From Spirosoma terrae (GTDB taxonomy: Bacteria; Bacteroidota; Bacteroidia; Cytophagales; Spirosomataceae), in NCBI RefSeq assembly GCF_010435915.1, contig NZ_JAAFZH010000002.1, forward strand, positions 124,001 to 188,000: a stretch of 64,000 nucleotides of DNA, in the 5' to 3' direction. The position numbers and the translations under genes were made by a program. Within the stretch, counting starts at the first letter, position 1. Every line of letters starts with the position of its first letter. Positions 27,335 through 35,962 of the stretch are shown here, piece by piece. A model generated the notes under the pieces. That model did no database searches. It was given only the letters and a program-made list of their open reading frames with translations, and was not told the origin of the DNA.

Positions 27335-28321
27335 ATGAAATTACTCGTAACGACGCTTGCTACGTGCTTACTCGGCTACTACGGTGCGAAAGCGCAGACA
27401 CCGACTTATGCCGAAAAGTTAGGCTTCCCGAAAGGGAAAAAGGTGGTGATTTTTCATGTCGATGATGCGGGCATGAGTTACGAATCAAATATCGGAACCA
27501 TCAACGCATTCGATAAAGGCATTGCCAGCTCGGCTAGCGTAATGATGCCCTGCGGCTGGGTGCCCCATTTTTTCGACTATCTGAAAAAGAAACCCAATCT
27601 GGACGTGGGCGTTCACCTGACCCTAACGTCGGAATGGAAAAACTATCGCTGGCATCCACTCGTTGGGCGTGAGAAAGCCCCCGGCCTGTACGACGAACAG
27701 GGTAATTTCTGGCCCTCCGTTGAGCAAACCGTAGCCCACGCGTCGGCCGATGAAGTAGAAGCCGAAATTCGGGCTCAGTTGGCACAATATCGGGCGTTTG
27801 GCCTGCAGCCGACCCACATGGATTCACACATGGGTACGTTGTTTGAACCCAAATTTGTAGGACGTTACGTTAAGGTGGCTATCGAGGAAAAAGTGCCGAT
27901 TTTATTTCCCGGCGGCCATGCTACGTTGATTGCGAAAGCTCGATTAGTGCCGGCGCCTATGCAGGACATGATACGGCAATTGGGTAAACAGCTATGGGAT
28001 GCCGGGCTGCCCGTTATGGACGATCTGGACGGAAGTATTACCAGCCTGAATTTGCCTGCCGGTGCCTCAGATAGCGCGTTACAGACGTTCAAAACGGAAA
28101 AGTTTATTGAGCTATTGCAATCGGTTAAGCCCGGTTTGACCTACATTATCATGCACTGCACCGATCCTACGCCCACTTTTGATCTGATCAGTAGTTCGGG
28201 GCAAAGTCGTAAAGGGGATATGCTGGGCATGATGGACCCGGCACTGAAAGCTTTTATTGAAAAAGAAGGAATCATTGTCACGACATGGCGTGAGCTGATG
28301 GAGAGACGTAAAAAGTTGTGA
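27335..28321 (+). CDS. Exported YdjC/ChbG-family carbohydrate deacetylase
   Basis: Metal-dependent deacetylase-like protein related to ChbG, which deacetylates chito-oligosaccharides. ATG 27335 gives a signal peptide (LLVTTLATCLLGYYGAKAQ), so it is probably periplasmic. Metal and catalytic motifs are FHVDDAGMS, GVHLTLTSEW and PTHMDSHMG, followed by a C-terminal THIMHC-like strand YIIMHCTDP. The frame extends upstream to 27263, close to fmt, but lacks a second plausible signal. Most characterised relatives are cytoplasmic, so export is notable. Confidence 0.85.
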   Translation: MKLLVTTLATCLLGYYGAKAQTPTYAEKLGFPKGKKVVIFHVDDAGMSYESNIGTINAFDKGIASSASVMMPCGWVPHFFDYLKKKPNLDVGVHLTLTSEWKNYRWHPLVGREKAPGLYDEQGNFWPSVEQTVAHASADEVEAEIRAQLAQYRAFGLQPTHMDSHMGTLFEPKFVGRYVKVAIEEKVPILFPGGHATLIAKARLVPAPMQDMIRQLGKQLWDAGLPVMDDLDGSITSLNLPAGASDSALQTFKTEKFIELLQSVKPGLTYIIMHCTDPTPTFDLISSSGQSRKGDMLGMMDPALKAFIEKEGIIVTTWRELMERRKKL

Positions 28322-28397
28322 AAGAATGAGCGAGAAAGTTAGACAATAGTATGTGTTGGCTTGTTCTCTCTATCAGTCATTTGATCACTCAAGGGTT

Positions 28398-28913
28398 ATG
28401 AAAATTAGCTTAATAGCGGCCGTTGCCGCAAATGGTGTTATTGGCCGGGATAATGATATGCCCTGGCACTTGCCAGACGATTTCGCTTTTTTTAAGCGTA
28501 AAACTAGCCATCATCCCATCATTATGGGGCGGAAGTCGCTGGAAGCATTGGGTAAACCATTACCTAATCGGACAAATATTGTGATCACCCGCAACGCCGA
28601 CTTTTCGGCTGACGGCGTCATTGTGGTACATTCGCTGGATGATGCTATAGCTGAAGCCACAAACGATATTGAGCAGAAAAGAGAACAGTCTACTGACGAA
28701 ATATTTGTGATTGGCGGAGCAGAAATTTATAAGATGGCACTGCCTGTAGCAAACAGACTTTACATCACTGAAATCCACAGCGATTTTGATGGTGATGCGT
28801 ATTTCCCATCATTTAGCAAGAACGAATGGCAGGAGGTTAGCCGACAGCCTCATGCGGCCGATGACCGGCATAAGGTGCCTTTTGATTTCGTTACGTATGA
28901 GCGAAAAGAGTAG
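28398..28913 (+). CDS. folA: Dihydrofolate reductase
   Basis: Reduces dihydrofolate to tetrahydrofolate with NADPH. ATG 28398 gives 171 residues. Visible features are IAAVAANGVIGRDNDMPWHLPDD (substrate and Met20 loop with the catalytic Asp), IIMGRKSLEALGKPLPNR for NADPH binding, and EIFVIGGAEIYK with the Gly-Gly pair. The length is normal for a bacterial chromosomal enzyme. A strong bidirectional hairpin follows. Confidence 0.96.
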   Translation: MKISLIAAVAANGVIGRDNDMPWHLPDDFAFFKRKTSHHPIIMGRKSLEALGKPLPNRTNIVITRNADFSADGVIVVHSLDDAIAEATNDIEQKREQSTDEIFVIGGAEIYKMALPVANRLYITEIHSDFDGDAYFPSFSKNEWQEVSRQPHAADDRHKVPFDFVTYERKE

Positions 28914-28927
28914 TTCGCTGAAATGCG

Positions 28928-28983
28928 AACGAAACGTTCCGAAAAACTAAATATTCCTGTTTAGTTTTTCGGAACGTTTCGTT
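28928..28983. terminator. Bidirectional terminator between folA and bestrophin
   Basis: A perfect 24-bp inverted repeat (28928-28951 and 28960-28983, 8-base loop) lies between convergent genes. Internal A5/T5 runs give U tracts on both strands. It ends 4 bases before the bestrophin stop codon. Confidence 0.85.
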
Positions 28984-28986
28984 TTA

Positions 28987-30000
28987 CTACATCAGAATAT
29001 TGTCGACCGGCTGAACTCGTTGCGGGAGTTCGGTTTCTCCCAGCATTTCGCGCAGATCAATTTCGATATTTCGGCAAATAGCCGTCATGGGAATATCGTT
29101 AATGCTGTTTTCAAAGGGGTTTTCGCTGGTATCGCCTACTACCTCCATGGTGTAGAAAACCCAGGCAATAACCGTATAAAAAGGAACCGTCAGCCAGAGG
29201 TGCGTGATACCGACTTTACTCATTTCGGTCAGTAAACCGAAGGGCAGAATAGCGATAAATAGCTTCACAAACAGCGAGCTAAAAAAAGCGTATTGGCGCG
29301 GAAAAGGAAACGATTTAATACGTTCGCAGGCACCTTGCTGGTTATAAAATTCGTTCAGCAGTCGTTCCATTTCGACATGGTAGTATTCCGATATCAGACC
29401 GGCCGTGCGGAGTTCACGCAATTGTTTTGACTGGCATTTGATAATCTGAGTGGCCGGATTCTGTCGCTCAACAAAGTATTCGACTTCATCATCATGAAGA
29501 AACAAACTGAGTTCTTTGTCCAACTGCCCGTGATTGAACGCGTGTTGTTTCTCCACTATATGAGCACCAATATCGGTATCTTCCTGCCAGATCGGGCGGC
29601 TACGGAGTTGGATACGTAACGCATTCAGATAAGCAATGTGACGATAAATAAGGATCTGCTGGACTCGATACAAATCGGCGGGCGAGTAACAAACCTGCGC
29701 GTTCATCATGCTGATGAAGTCCATAACCGCCAGCCCCCACGAGCGACTGGCATTAACCAGGCTACCCCAGATACGTCGAGCTTCCCACAGCCGTTCATAC
29801 GACGAATTGCTCTTAAAGCCGATGTAAAAAGCGACCGCAGTTCCGATGGTGGCAATCGGAACGAATGGTACTGCTAAGAACGTCCACCCGGCCCACAAGT
29901 ACAAGGCACAGATAACGGATGAGTAAACCACAAAAAAGAGAACAGCCCGCCAGGCAAAGGGCGCTATAATGCGAAAAGGAATCCGTTTAGCAGTGTACAT
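28987..30000 (-). CDS. Bestrophin-family anion channel protein
   Basis: Inner-membrane protein of the bestrophin/UPF0187 family; bacterial relatives form pentameric ion channels. The family block GTAVAFYIGFKSNSSYERLWEARR is split across residues about 53-76, followed by the conserved IWGSLVNASRSW. Four hydrophobic segments are visible, two near the N-terminus and two near residues 240-280. The C-terminal PFENSINDIPM fits the family's ND-P motif. It is the last gene of a five-gene minus-strand unit with signalling proteins, so channel activity may be tied to that pathway. Confidence 0.9.
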   Translation of the reverse strand: MYTAKRIPFRIIAPFAWRAVLFFVVYSSVICALYLWAGWTFLAVPFVPIATIGTAVAFYIGFKSNSSYERLWEARRIWGSLVNASRSWGLAVMDFISMMNAQVCYSPADLYRVQQILIYRHIAYLNALRIQLRSRPIWQEDTDIGAHIVEKQHAFNHGQLDKELSLFLHDDEVEYFVERQNPATQIIKCQSKQLRELRTAGLISEYYHVEMERLLNEFYNQQGACERIKSFPFPRQYAFFSSLFVKLFIAILPFGLLTEMSKVGITHLWLTVPFYTVIAWVFYTMEVVGDTSENPFENSINDIPMTAICRNIEIDLREMLGETELPQRVQPVDNILM

Positions 30001-30035
30001 GATCAGGGCACAAGTTAAAAAAGAGGTGAAGTGTC

Positions 30036-31208
30036 TTAGCCAGCGTAGTGCAGCGTAAGGGCTGTAATGTCGTCAAATTGCGCATTGTCGCCGATGAATG
30101 CCTGAATCTGACTCAGTACTTCGTCGTTGATGTCTTTGGGTGTTGCCGAAACCGTTTTTTGGATCAGCAAATCTTTGACGCGCTGGATGCCAAATCGTTC
30201 GCCGGATCGGTTATTACAATCGGTTACACCGTCGGTGTACGTAAAGAGCGTATCGCCTGGCTCCAGCGTAAACGTGTTGGAGACATACGGGAAGTCGCCA
30301 TCAATGCAGAGGGCAATGCCGCCTTTCTTTTTGAGAACTTCAATTTCATTGTTCTTGCGCAGAATCAACGGCGGTTCGTGACCCGCATCAATGTATTCGA
30401 TTTCGCCGGTTTTTAGGTTCAGAATGCCAACAAATGCCGTAACGAACATCATCGATTGATTGTCGGCGCTCAGGAAGTCGTTGATTCGACGTACTTCTTC
30501 GCTAATAGTATCGCGATTTTTGTTGGCAAAATGGCTTTTGAAAATCGCTTTCGTAATAGCCATAAACAACGATGCCGGAATGCCTTTATCGGATACGTCG
30601 CCGATCAGGAAAAAGAGGTGATCATTATCCATCAGGAAATAATCGAACAGATCGCCACCCACCAGTTTGGCTGCTTTCAGAAACGCATGCAGGTCAAAAT
30701 CGTTACGTTCCGGAAAAGGAGGAAACGTTTTGGGAAGCATGGCCTGCTGAATCTCCTGCGCAATGTTGATGTCGTTTTGAATCGCTACCAGCTGATCATG
30801 CTCTTTCTGAGAGTTTACCATCATTTCGATATGGCTGATGGTTTTGTTGATCGTGATTTCCAGATCGTCGAAATTGATTGGTTTGGTCACGAAATCAAAG
30901 GCCCCCCGGTTCATGGCAGTACGTATGTTGTCCATATCGTTGAAAGCCGAAACCATGACCGCCTTGAGATAGGGGAGCTTTTTGTCGTTCAGTTTCGACA
31001 GAAAAGTCAGGCCATCCATCTCGGGCATATTAATATCGGAAAGGACCAGAACGATATCCTGGTTTTGTTCTATTTTCTCAAGCGCTTCGGCGCCATTAGA
31101 GGCAAAAATAAACTCGAAATTCTTGTCGCGGATTTGCCGTCTGAATCGCTGACTGATCAGCATTTCCATATCCGCTTCGTCGTCCACACTAAGTATTTTA
31201 ATGGCCAT
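30036..31208 (-). CDS. Response regulator with SpoIIE/RsbU-type PP2C phosphatase output
   Basis: Receiver domain (residues 1-125) with acidic pocket DD at 9-10, phospho-acceptor D58 and Lys in FVTKPIN. A short coiled linker joins it to a PPM/SpoIIE serine phosphatase (about 165-390). Metal-binding motifs GGDLFDYF, GDVSDKGIPASL, YIDAGHEPP, TDGVTD and FDDITALTL are intact. Such proteins dephosphorylate STAS anti-anti-sigma factors in response to a kinase. Candidate partners are the two STAS proteins 15-19 kb away. The adjacent kinase gene lies 19 bases upstream. Confidence 0.93.
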   Translation of the reverse strand: MAIKILSVDDEADMEMLISQRFRRQIRDKNFEFIFASNGAEALEKIEQNQDIVLVLSDINMPEMDGLTFLSKLNDKKLPYLKAVMVSAFNDMDNIRTAMNRGAFDFVTKPINFDDLEITINKTISHIEMMVNSQKEHDQLVAIQNDINIAQEIQQAMLPKTFPPFPERNDFDLHAFLKAAKLVGGDLFDYFLMDNDHLFFLIGDVSDKGIPASLFMAITKAIFKSHFANKNRDTISEEVRRINDFLSADNQSMMFVTAFVGILNLKTGEIEYIDAGHEPPLILRKNNEIEVLKKKGGIALCIDGDFPYVSNTFTLEPGDTLFTYTDGVTDCNNRSGERFGIQRVKDLLIQKTVSATPKDINDEVLSQIQAFIGDNAQFDDITALTLHYAG

Positions 31209-31227
31209 TGTATTGGTTAGTAAAGAG

Positions 31228-32112
31228 TTATTGGTTTTGCTGCTCCTGATTCAGGGGCAGACTAATCGTAAATTCGGTATAAATTCCGGCTTCGGAATTA
31301 ACGCTTAGCGATCCTTTGTGCATACCGTTGATAATGTCGCGGCTAAGTGATAGGCCTAGTCCCGTGCCTTTCCCGACCGGTTTGGTTGTGAAAAAGGGCG
31401 TAAAGAGCTTGGCTTTAACCTCGTCGGGGATACCGTCGCCGTTGTCGCGAATCTTTATATCGATACGATCGTCCAATCGTTGCGACGTAACGGTAATGGT
31501 TGGTTTGTAATCGCCAACCTGTTTTTTGCGACGTTCGTTGACAGCGTAGCAGGCGTTCAGAACCAGGTTCAGGACCACCCGGTTGAATTCGTAGGGTGCC
31601 AGCGGTATTTTTCCAATGGCTGGATCTAGCTGGAAGAGTAAGGAAACGACAAACTCTTTATCGCCGGAACGCATGCCCTGATAAGCCAGTTTCGTATATT
31701 CTTCCAGCAACGTATTCACGTCGGTTGGCTCGAACGAAGCAGAATCTGAGTGCGTTTGAGCCAGCATACCCAGTATGATGCGCTCGGCTCGTGATCCGTT
31801 TTCGCCAATACGTAGTACGTTGCCTTTCAGCATGCCTAATACGTCCAGCAGATCCTCATAGTCTGGATGCCCCTCGAACTTTATCGTAATGCCTTCTATT
31901 TCGTCGATCAGATCAACCGACAAATGGGCATAGTTGGTAATGAAGTTGAGCGGATTTTTGATCTCGTGTAAAATGCCAGCCGTTAGCTGACCAATCGAAG
32001 CCAGTCGATCCAGTTGAACCACACGCTCCTGCAGCATGGCCAATTCGGTGTTTGAGGCTGGAGGTGGATTCGTTAGCTGGCCAGGGTCTGCTATTTTTTT
32101 TGGCGCTTCCAT
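31228..32112 (-). CDS. Soluble histidine kinase
   Basis: Short cytoplasmic histidine kinase of 294 aa without a sensor domain or membrane segment. The dimerisation helix carries GILHEIKNPLNF with the phospho-acceptor H49. ATP-binding motifs are N box VLNACYAV, IRDNGDGIP, FTPFFTTKPVGKGTGLGLSLS. The short N-terminal coiled region could dock to the sensor encoded just upstream. It sits between that sensor and the receiver-phosphatase, which makes a natural relay: sensor, kinase, phosphatase. Confidence 0.93.
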   Translation of the reverse strand: MEAPKKIADPGQLTNPPPASNTELAMLQERVVQLDRLASIGQLTAGILHEIKNPLNFITNYAHLSVDLIDEIEGITIKFEGHPDYEDLLDVLGMLKGNVLRIGENGSRAERIILGMLAQTHSDSASFEPTDVNTLLEEYTKLAYQGMRSGDKEFVVSLLFQLDPAIGKIPLAPYEFNRVVLNLVLNACYAVNERRKKQVGDYKPTITVTSQRLDDRIDIKIRDNGDGIPDEVKAKLFTPFFTTKPVGKGTGLGLSLSRDIINGMHKGSLSVNSEAGIYTEFTISLPLNQEQQNQ

Positions 32113-32145
32113 ACTGCAAAAGTTAAGTGGTTGTGAATAGGTAAA

Positions 32146-35100
32146 TTAGAACGTTGCAGACAGGGAAGGTAGCATCATCAGAATTTCTGTGAACGCACCT
32201 TCCTGGGAGTTGATTTCTATTTTCCCTTTATGAAGTTCAATGATGTCTTTAACCATAAATAAACCGAGGCCGGTGCCTTCCGATGTGGGTTTTGTTGTGA
32301 AAAATGGACTAAACAATTTCTCTATCTCTCGTTGAGGTATGCCTTTTCCGTTGTCTCGGAATCGGATAAAAACCTGATCCTGTACGGCCTTGGTCGTAAT
32401 TCTGATTTCGGGCGTAAAACTCTTGTCGGACTTACTTTTTTCGTGGAGTGCGTAGTAGGCGTTGCTAACGATGTTTTGGATAACCTGACCAAATTCGTAG
32501 GGGAGCAGACTAACTTTTATTGGCTTGTTCTCCAGATTCAGAGTCAGGCTGACCGAATAGTCTTTGTAATGCGTTTTGATTTCCTGTACAGCGCTCCGGG
32601 CTTTGTTATCAATAAAATTGTTGAGGTCGGTTTCCAGAAAGTCGCGCGATTTCTCTTTTAGTAGCCGCTGCATATCCTTCAGAATACGGGTTGTGCTGTT
32701 GCTGTGTTCCTGAATTTTCACCAGATTGGTTTTTAGTACGCCAACTTCGTCGAGCATATCATCGAGCGAATCTGCTGGTACGTTCGCTCGTTGTTTTTCC
32801 AGTGTCTCGACTAAATCTTCGATTAGCCCTTCGGATAACTGCGAGAAGTTATTGACGTAGTTCAGTGGGTTCAGAATACGGTCGACAATGCCTTTGGTCA
32901 ACTGGCCCACCGAGGCTAGTTTTTCCTGTCGAATGAGTTCGTCCTGCGTGTTTTTGAGGTCACTGAGCGTGTTCTCCAGATCTTCGAGGAGCTTGGTTTT
33001 AATGAATGCCGCAATCAAATGTTCTTTCAGATTACGGATCATGTTAATATCCCGCTGATCGAAGGCATAAGCGCGGGAAATGTTTTCGAGTAAAATAAAG
33101 GCTTCAATCTTGCCTTCATTTTTGATGACAATCGTAAGCAGCGATTTCGGTGCGTTTAGATTATCGATCAGGTTATTTAATGGCGAAAAACGAACATCAT
33201 TTTTATAATATATATCCTCATAGACCTCGTCGGCATAGGATAAATAACGGTCTTTGGCCTGATCGAGCGTTAGCTCCAGTGACTCAAATGCGCTTAGGTC
33301 CTGTATGCCACGTAGCGCCTTGAACCGGAACGTATCGGATGCTTTGTCGTAGACCAGGAACGTACCATTGTCCATGTTCCGGATCACACTGAACTTTGAG
33401 AGTATGGTTTGGAACAGATTGGAGAAATCTACTTCAGCATTGATCGATTGAACGATCAGGTCAATTTTTTCTAATTGATCATTTTGAATGACGAGTTCCT
33501 CCGACTGACGCTCTAGCTCCTGTTTTTGATCAACAATTTCTTCGGTACGTTCCTTGATTAAGTTTTCCAACTGTATTCGTTCCCGCTCGAGCTTGCTCAA
33601 CCGCATTCTAAAAAGAGCGGCCAAGACCGTTCCACCCAGCACTACGTATAAGACGATAGCCCACCAGCGTCTGTACACCGGCGTGCCTATGGTGAATGAA
33701 AAGGTTGATTCTGTGCTTTCTACACCATAGGCATTTTTGGCCTTGACGTGGAAAACGTAGCTGCCTGGGGCAAGATTCGTATATTCCTTTGTTGTTTGGT
33801 CTGACCACAGTGACCATGTTTTATCAAACCCATCCAGATAATATTGAAATAATAACTTATCGCTTGAAGCATAGGTAGCCGCCGAAAACTCAAATTTTAG
33901 CGCATTAGTCTGAGCGTTGAATCGTATGTTGCCAAGGGGATCTAAGGTTTTGTCAACGGCGCTCCCCGCCTTGCTGTAGCCATTAAACACGGTGCTATCG
34001 CCATTCGAAATTCTACGGATATAGGATTGAAATGGGATGGCATTTTTATGACTAAATCGGTCGTCGAATCGAATCAATCCTTTCGATGTCCCGAACCAGG
34101 TTATGTTGTCTTTGTCTGGATAAATAGCGCGGATAGCTATATCGGAAATTGGCAAAAACTGCGTAGTGTCTTTCTGGAAAATGCCACCGTTGTTTTGATA
34201 AAATGCCAGTTTTTTGTCGTCCCCTTCGGTGGCCCAGTAGTTATTGGTACGATCTTTTACGAGGAGGCCATACCAATTTTTATTACCTACACTGCTGTTT
34301 TTCGTCTCTGTGTTCAGAAACGATGATGACGAGAATGAGTCAACCGGTTTATTGTATTTAAATACGCCTTTCGTATTATACAGAATAACCCCATTATCTG
34401 AATTGATGATACGATTGCCAACGCGCGTTAACTCGCCCGAGGGAGTTGTATATCGGTAATTGACGGTAGAATTGGTCGAAGGCGTATAACGAAAGACTCC
34501 CTTAGATATACTCTCCATCCATATATCGCCGTAATTGTCAGAGAATACATTAATTATATTGTCGCCATAATTTTGAATTTGCTGGTAGGTACTTGTACTC
34601 TTTCCCAGACTAATCCTGGCTAGTCCTTCTCGGTTGCCAACAAACACACGGTCGGCATTGGCTTTATCCTGAGTGAGGCTGAAGCTATATTCTTTGTTAA
34701 TTCGTTGTACGCTGGCCGATAGTGAGGGTAATAAATAGGTGCCATTACTACTGGCAATTAAAAGACCTTCCTTAACAGTGAGCAGGCTCCAGCACCCGGC
34801 GGTAATGCCACTTACTGGGATAAATGTTCTATCGTTCAGGTAGTATAAGCCTTTAGTAGTGCCCAGAAATAGTTTATTAGAATGTCTTAGTACACTGTTG
34901 ATGGCGCCAAGGTCATAAATTGAGTTTGAGAATATAGAAAGTGGGGAATTAATGACTAGCTGTGCTATTCCATTATCGAGAGCGAGCCATAAATTTGAAT
35001 CTTTGTCTTTGAAAATAGCGCTACAATTTCCATAATTTATTTTCTCCTTTTTATTGCCTTTTTTCAATACGTCTCCTGCTTTGTTTATCAGTGATAAACC

Positions 35101-35940
35101 GGTTTCATTCGACCAGATGGCTATAGTGTCTTTGGTAAAAGAAATGACATTTGTTATGGGGGTAGTTAAAAATAGATCCCTGGCTGCTGATTTGAACTCC
35201 CTGATCGTGTTATTGGATAAGGTGTAAATACTGCTTTGTTGCGTAAACACCAGGCTGTGCTTCGTATCGATTGGTAGTATATTGACAATGTTTTTAAGCC
35301 CAATAGCTATAGTAGTTTCAGGGTTAAGCGTAGTCGGATTTCTGATTTCTACAGATAAATCTTTATAATGTACTAATAACTTATTATTGTAATTGAAAAT
35401 AGACTGAATAGGTTTTGTTACAGTTGTTGTTGTTATTTTTTTGTTTTTTAATTTGTATATTTTATTGGTTGATACAAAATAGATGTCTTTGTCTATTTCA
35501 ATTATTTTACTGATCTCACCAGATAAATCACTTGTGTTTGTGTTTAAGGATTTGAACGTAACGGTTCCAGAATTGTCGGTGTATAGATAACCAAACTCAT
35601 CTCTAGCCCCTACGTACAAAATACTGTCTGTGCTGTAATATAGAGAAGATATTTTTGTTTGTAGTGTTGTGCGTATTGTACGCCAGTTGATTCCATCATA
35701 CTCCAGCAAACCACCAAAATTGCCAAAATACATGATTCCTCTTTTATCCTGAGCTATGGCAAAGTTTTCATTGTGATTCTTGTATTGGTCAGGCGTATAC
35801 AGATATGAAAAAGGTGCACCAACTTCGAGAGAATGTGTAGACTGTGCATTTACTTTATTGATAATAACAAACAATAGTATATGTACACCTATTACGAGGT
35901 ATTTATTCTTAAAGGATACTATGTTTAGAATTGAATGCAT
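32146..35940 (-). CDS. Propeller-sensor kinase (Reg_prop/Y_Y_Y, GAF) lacking the phospho-acceptor His
   Basis: A 1264-residue sensor. A signal/anchor segment (about 12-32) is followed by a two-component propeller region (about 45-680), a Y_Y_Y domain (about 700-770), one transmembrane helix (near 775-795), a coiled coil, a GAF-like domain (about 835-985) and a kinase core. In the dimerisation helix the expected GIxHEI reads GIVDRILNPLN: the phospho-acceptor position is D1020 (codon 32881-32883). The ATPase motifs are intact: SNAYYAL, FRDNGKGIP and FFTTKPTSEGTGLGL. It may act as an allosteric partner of the neighbouring kinase instead of a phosphodonor. The part encoding the N-terminal half is AT-richer than the kinase part. 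Confidence 0.9.
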   Translation of the reverse strand: MHSILNIVSFKNKYLVIGVHILLFVIINKVNAQSTHSLEVGAPFSYLYTPDQYKNHNENFAIAQDKRGIMYFGNFGGLLEYDGINWRTIRTTLQTKISSLYYSTDSILYVGARDEFGYLYTDNSGTVTFKSLNTNTSDLSGEISKIIEIDKDIYFVSTNKIYKLKNKKITTTTVTKPIQSIFNYNNKLLVHYKDLSVEIRNPTTLNPETTIAIGLKNIVNILPIDTKHSLVFTQQSSIYTLSNNTIREFKSAARDLFLTTPITNVISFTKDTIAIWSNETGLSLINKAGDVLKKGNKKEKINYGNCSAIFKDKDSNLWLALDNGIAQLVINSPLSIFSNSIYDLGAINSVLRHSNKLFLGTTKGLYYLNDRTFIPVSGITAGCWSLLTVKEGLLIASSNGTYLLPSLSASVQRINKEYSFSLTQDKANADRVFVGNREGLARISLGKSTSTYQQIQNYGDNIINVFSDNYGDIWMESISKGVFRYTPSTNSTVNYRYTTPSGELTRVGNRIINSDNGVILYNTKGVFKYNKPVDSFSSSSFLNTETKNSSVGNKNWYGLLVKDRTNNYWATEGDDKKLAFYQNNGGIFQKDTTQFLPISDIAIRAIYPDKDNITWFGTSKGLIRFDDRFSHKNAIPFQSYIRRISNGDSTVFNGYSKAGSAVDKTLDPLGNIRFNAQTNALKFEFSAATYASSDKLLFQYYLDGFDKTWSLWSDQTTKEYTNLAPGSYVFHVKAKNAYGVESTESTFSFTIGTPVYRRWWAIVLYVVLGGTVLAALFRMRLSKLERERIQLENLIKERTEEIVDQKQELERQSEELVIQNDQLEKIDLIVQSINAEVDFSNLFQTILSKFSVIRNMDNGTFLVYDKASDTFRFKALRGIQDLSAFESLELTLDQAKDRYLSYADEVYEDIYYKNDVRFSPLNNLIDNLNAPKSLLTIVIKNEGKIEAFILLENISRAYAFDQRDINMIRNLKEHLIAAFIKTKLLEDLENTLSDLKNTQDELIRQEKLASVGQLTKGIVDRILNPLNYVNNFSQLSEGLIEDLVETLEKQRANVPADSLDDMLDEVGVLKTNLVKIQEHSNSTTRILKDMQRLLKEKSRDFLETDLNNFIDNKARSAVQEIKTHYKDYSVSLTLNLENKPIKVSLLPYEFGQVIQNIVSNAYYALHEKSKSDKSFTPEIRITTKAVQDQVFIRFRDNGKGIPQREIEKLFSPFFTTKPTSEGTGLGLFMVKDIIELHKGKIEINSQEGAFTEILMMLPSLSATF

Positions 35941-35962
35941 GTAACTAGTTTTGGTAACAACT

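Noticed and set aside
30456..31220. 254-codon open frame on the plus strand
   Set aside because: Antisense to the receiver-SpoIIE gene, whose motifs are unambiguous.
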